From assembly GCA_937967775.1 (NCBI GenBank), contig CALCJH010000282.1, forward strand, positions 1 through 14,920: a DNA stretch of 14,920 nt, written 5' to 3'. The DNA is from an uncultured bacterium. GTDB lineage: Bacteria; Armatimonadota; UBA5829; DSUL01. Within the stretch, counting starts at the first letter, position 1, and every line of letters starts with the position of its first letter. The notes under the pieces were generated by a model. It saw nothing but the letters and a program-made list of their open reading frames with translations, searched no databases and was not told the DNA's origin. The position numbers and the translations under genes are program-made. Positions 14,696-14,920 of the stretch are shown one piece after another.

Positions 14696-14920
14696 CCCGC
14701 CAAAGAGCACATCCTGGCAACGGTCCGGATGCTGCAGGAAGAGCACCTAGACGTGCGCGCCGTGACCCTGGGGGTAGATCTCTGCGACTGCGCGGACCGC
14801 GACCCGGAGCGGATGTGCCGGCTCATCCGCGACAAGATCCTTCGGAAGGCGGGAAATCTGGTCAGCGCCTGCGAACAGGTCTCGCGCAAGTACGGCATCC
14901 CGGTGGTCAACCGGCGTCTG
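14693..14920 (+). CDS. DUF711/UPF0210 (PFL) family protein, N-terminal part (runs off the right edge)
   Basis: The frame is open for exactly 76 codons to the window end. The opening resembles the UPF0210 family: ILATVRMLQEEHLDVRAVTL (7-26), then GVDLCDCAD and, after a basic helix, KAGNLVSACEQVSRKYGIPVVNRRL. Full members are about 450 residues and form a glycyl-radical-like barrel whose function has not been established. The gene starts 5 bases after the ACT-domain gene with an excellent Shine-Dalgarno site, so the two are surely co-transcribed. The ACT protein may sense a metabolite that controls the DUF711 enzyme. The catalytic region is outside the window, so activity cannot be judged. Confidence 0.82.
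   Translation, partial: MPAKEHILATVRMLQEEHLDVRAVTLGVDLCDCADRDPERMCRLIRDKILRKAGNLVSACEQVSRKYGIPVVNRRL

Noticed and set aside
13977..14720. Upstream 248-codon extension of the minus-strand ThuA-like frame
   Set aside because: It is antisense to the ACT-domain gene and resembles no domain. The start at 13976 has its own ribosome site and matches the beginning of the ThuA-like domain.

Overview
This is a GC-rich bacterial window with long protein-coding genes, mostly strong Shine-Dalgarno sites and little spacing. No tRNA, rRNA, CRISPR array, transposase or phage gene was found. The mix of gene families suggests a heterotroph from Armatimonadota or from the Planctomycetota/Verrucomicrobiota side of the tree: DUF1080, Tat-exported Gfo/Idh/MocA oxidoreductases, ThuA-like proteins, a DUF6807 protein, an SMP-30 protein, a NupG-like transporter, an alpha-2-macroglobulin and an ACT + DUF711 pair. 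The frequent good Shine-Dalgarno sites lean toward Armatimonadota. This placement is inference from family content only.

Layout. Positions 1-1465 (minus) hold the N-terminal 488 residues of an alpha-2-macroglobulin family protein that continues past the left edge. It is divergent from rmuC (1677-3044, plus). A hairpin at 3045-3082 lies between rmuC and the convergent rhamnulokinase gene rhaB (3115-4596, minus, TTG start). After a 172-base divergent spacer comes a plus-strand run of eight genes (4769-13257): an exported DUF1080 protein, a Tat-signal Gfo/Idh/MocA oxidoreductase, an exported ThuA-like protein, a signal-less ApbE flavin transferase, a second Tat-signal Gfo/Idh/MocA oxidoreductase, an exported DUF6807 protein, an SMP-30 lactonase-like lipoprotein and a NupG-type MFS transporter. 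Four of the junctions overlap (4, 4, 14 and 4 bases), which argues for one translationally coupled operon. A second hairpin (13287-13314) separates this run from a convergent cytosolic ThuA-like gene (13323-13976, minus). That gene is divergent from a two-ACT-domain protein (14115-14687, plus), which is followed closely by a DUF711/UPF0210 gene cut by the right edge (14693-14920).

How the genes may work together. The eight-gene run with the divergent sugar kinase looks like a carbohydrate locus of the oxidise-then-cleave type. Gfo/Idh/MocA enzymes would oxidise a sugar or glycoside, DUF1080 (3-keto-disaccharide hydrolase family) would cleave a keto-glycoside, the SMP-30 protein would open a lactone, and the MFS carrier would import products. 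RhaB suggests that L-rhamnose or a related deoxysugar (as L-rhamnulose) is one product. Most of the enzymes carry export signals, so much of the chemistry would take place outside the cytoplasm. The substrate, the electron acceptor and the target of ApbE cannot be read from the sequence.
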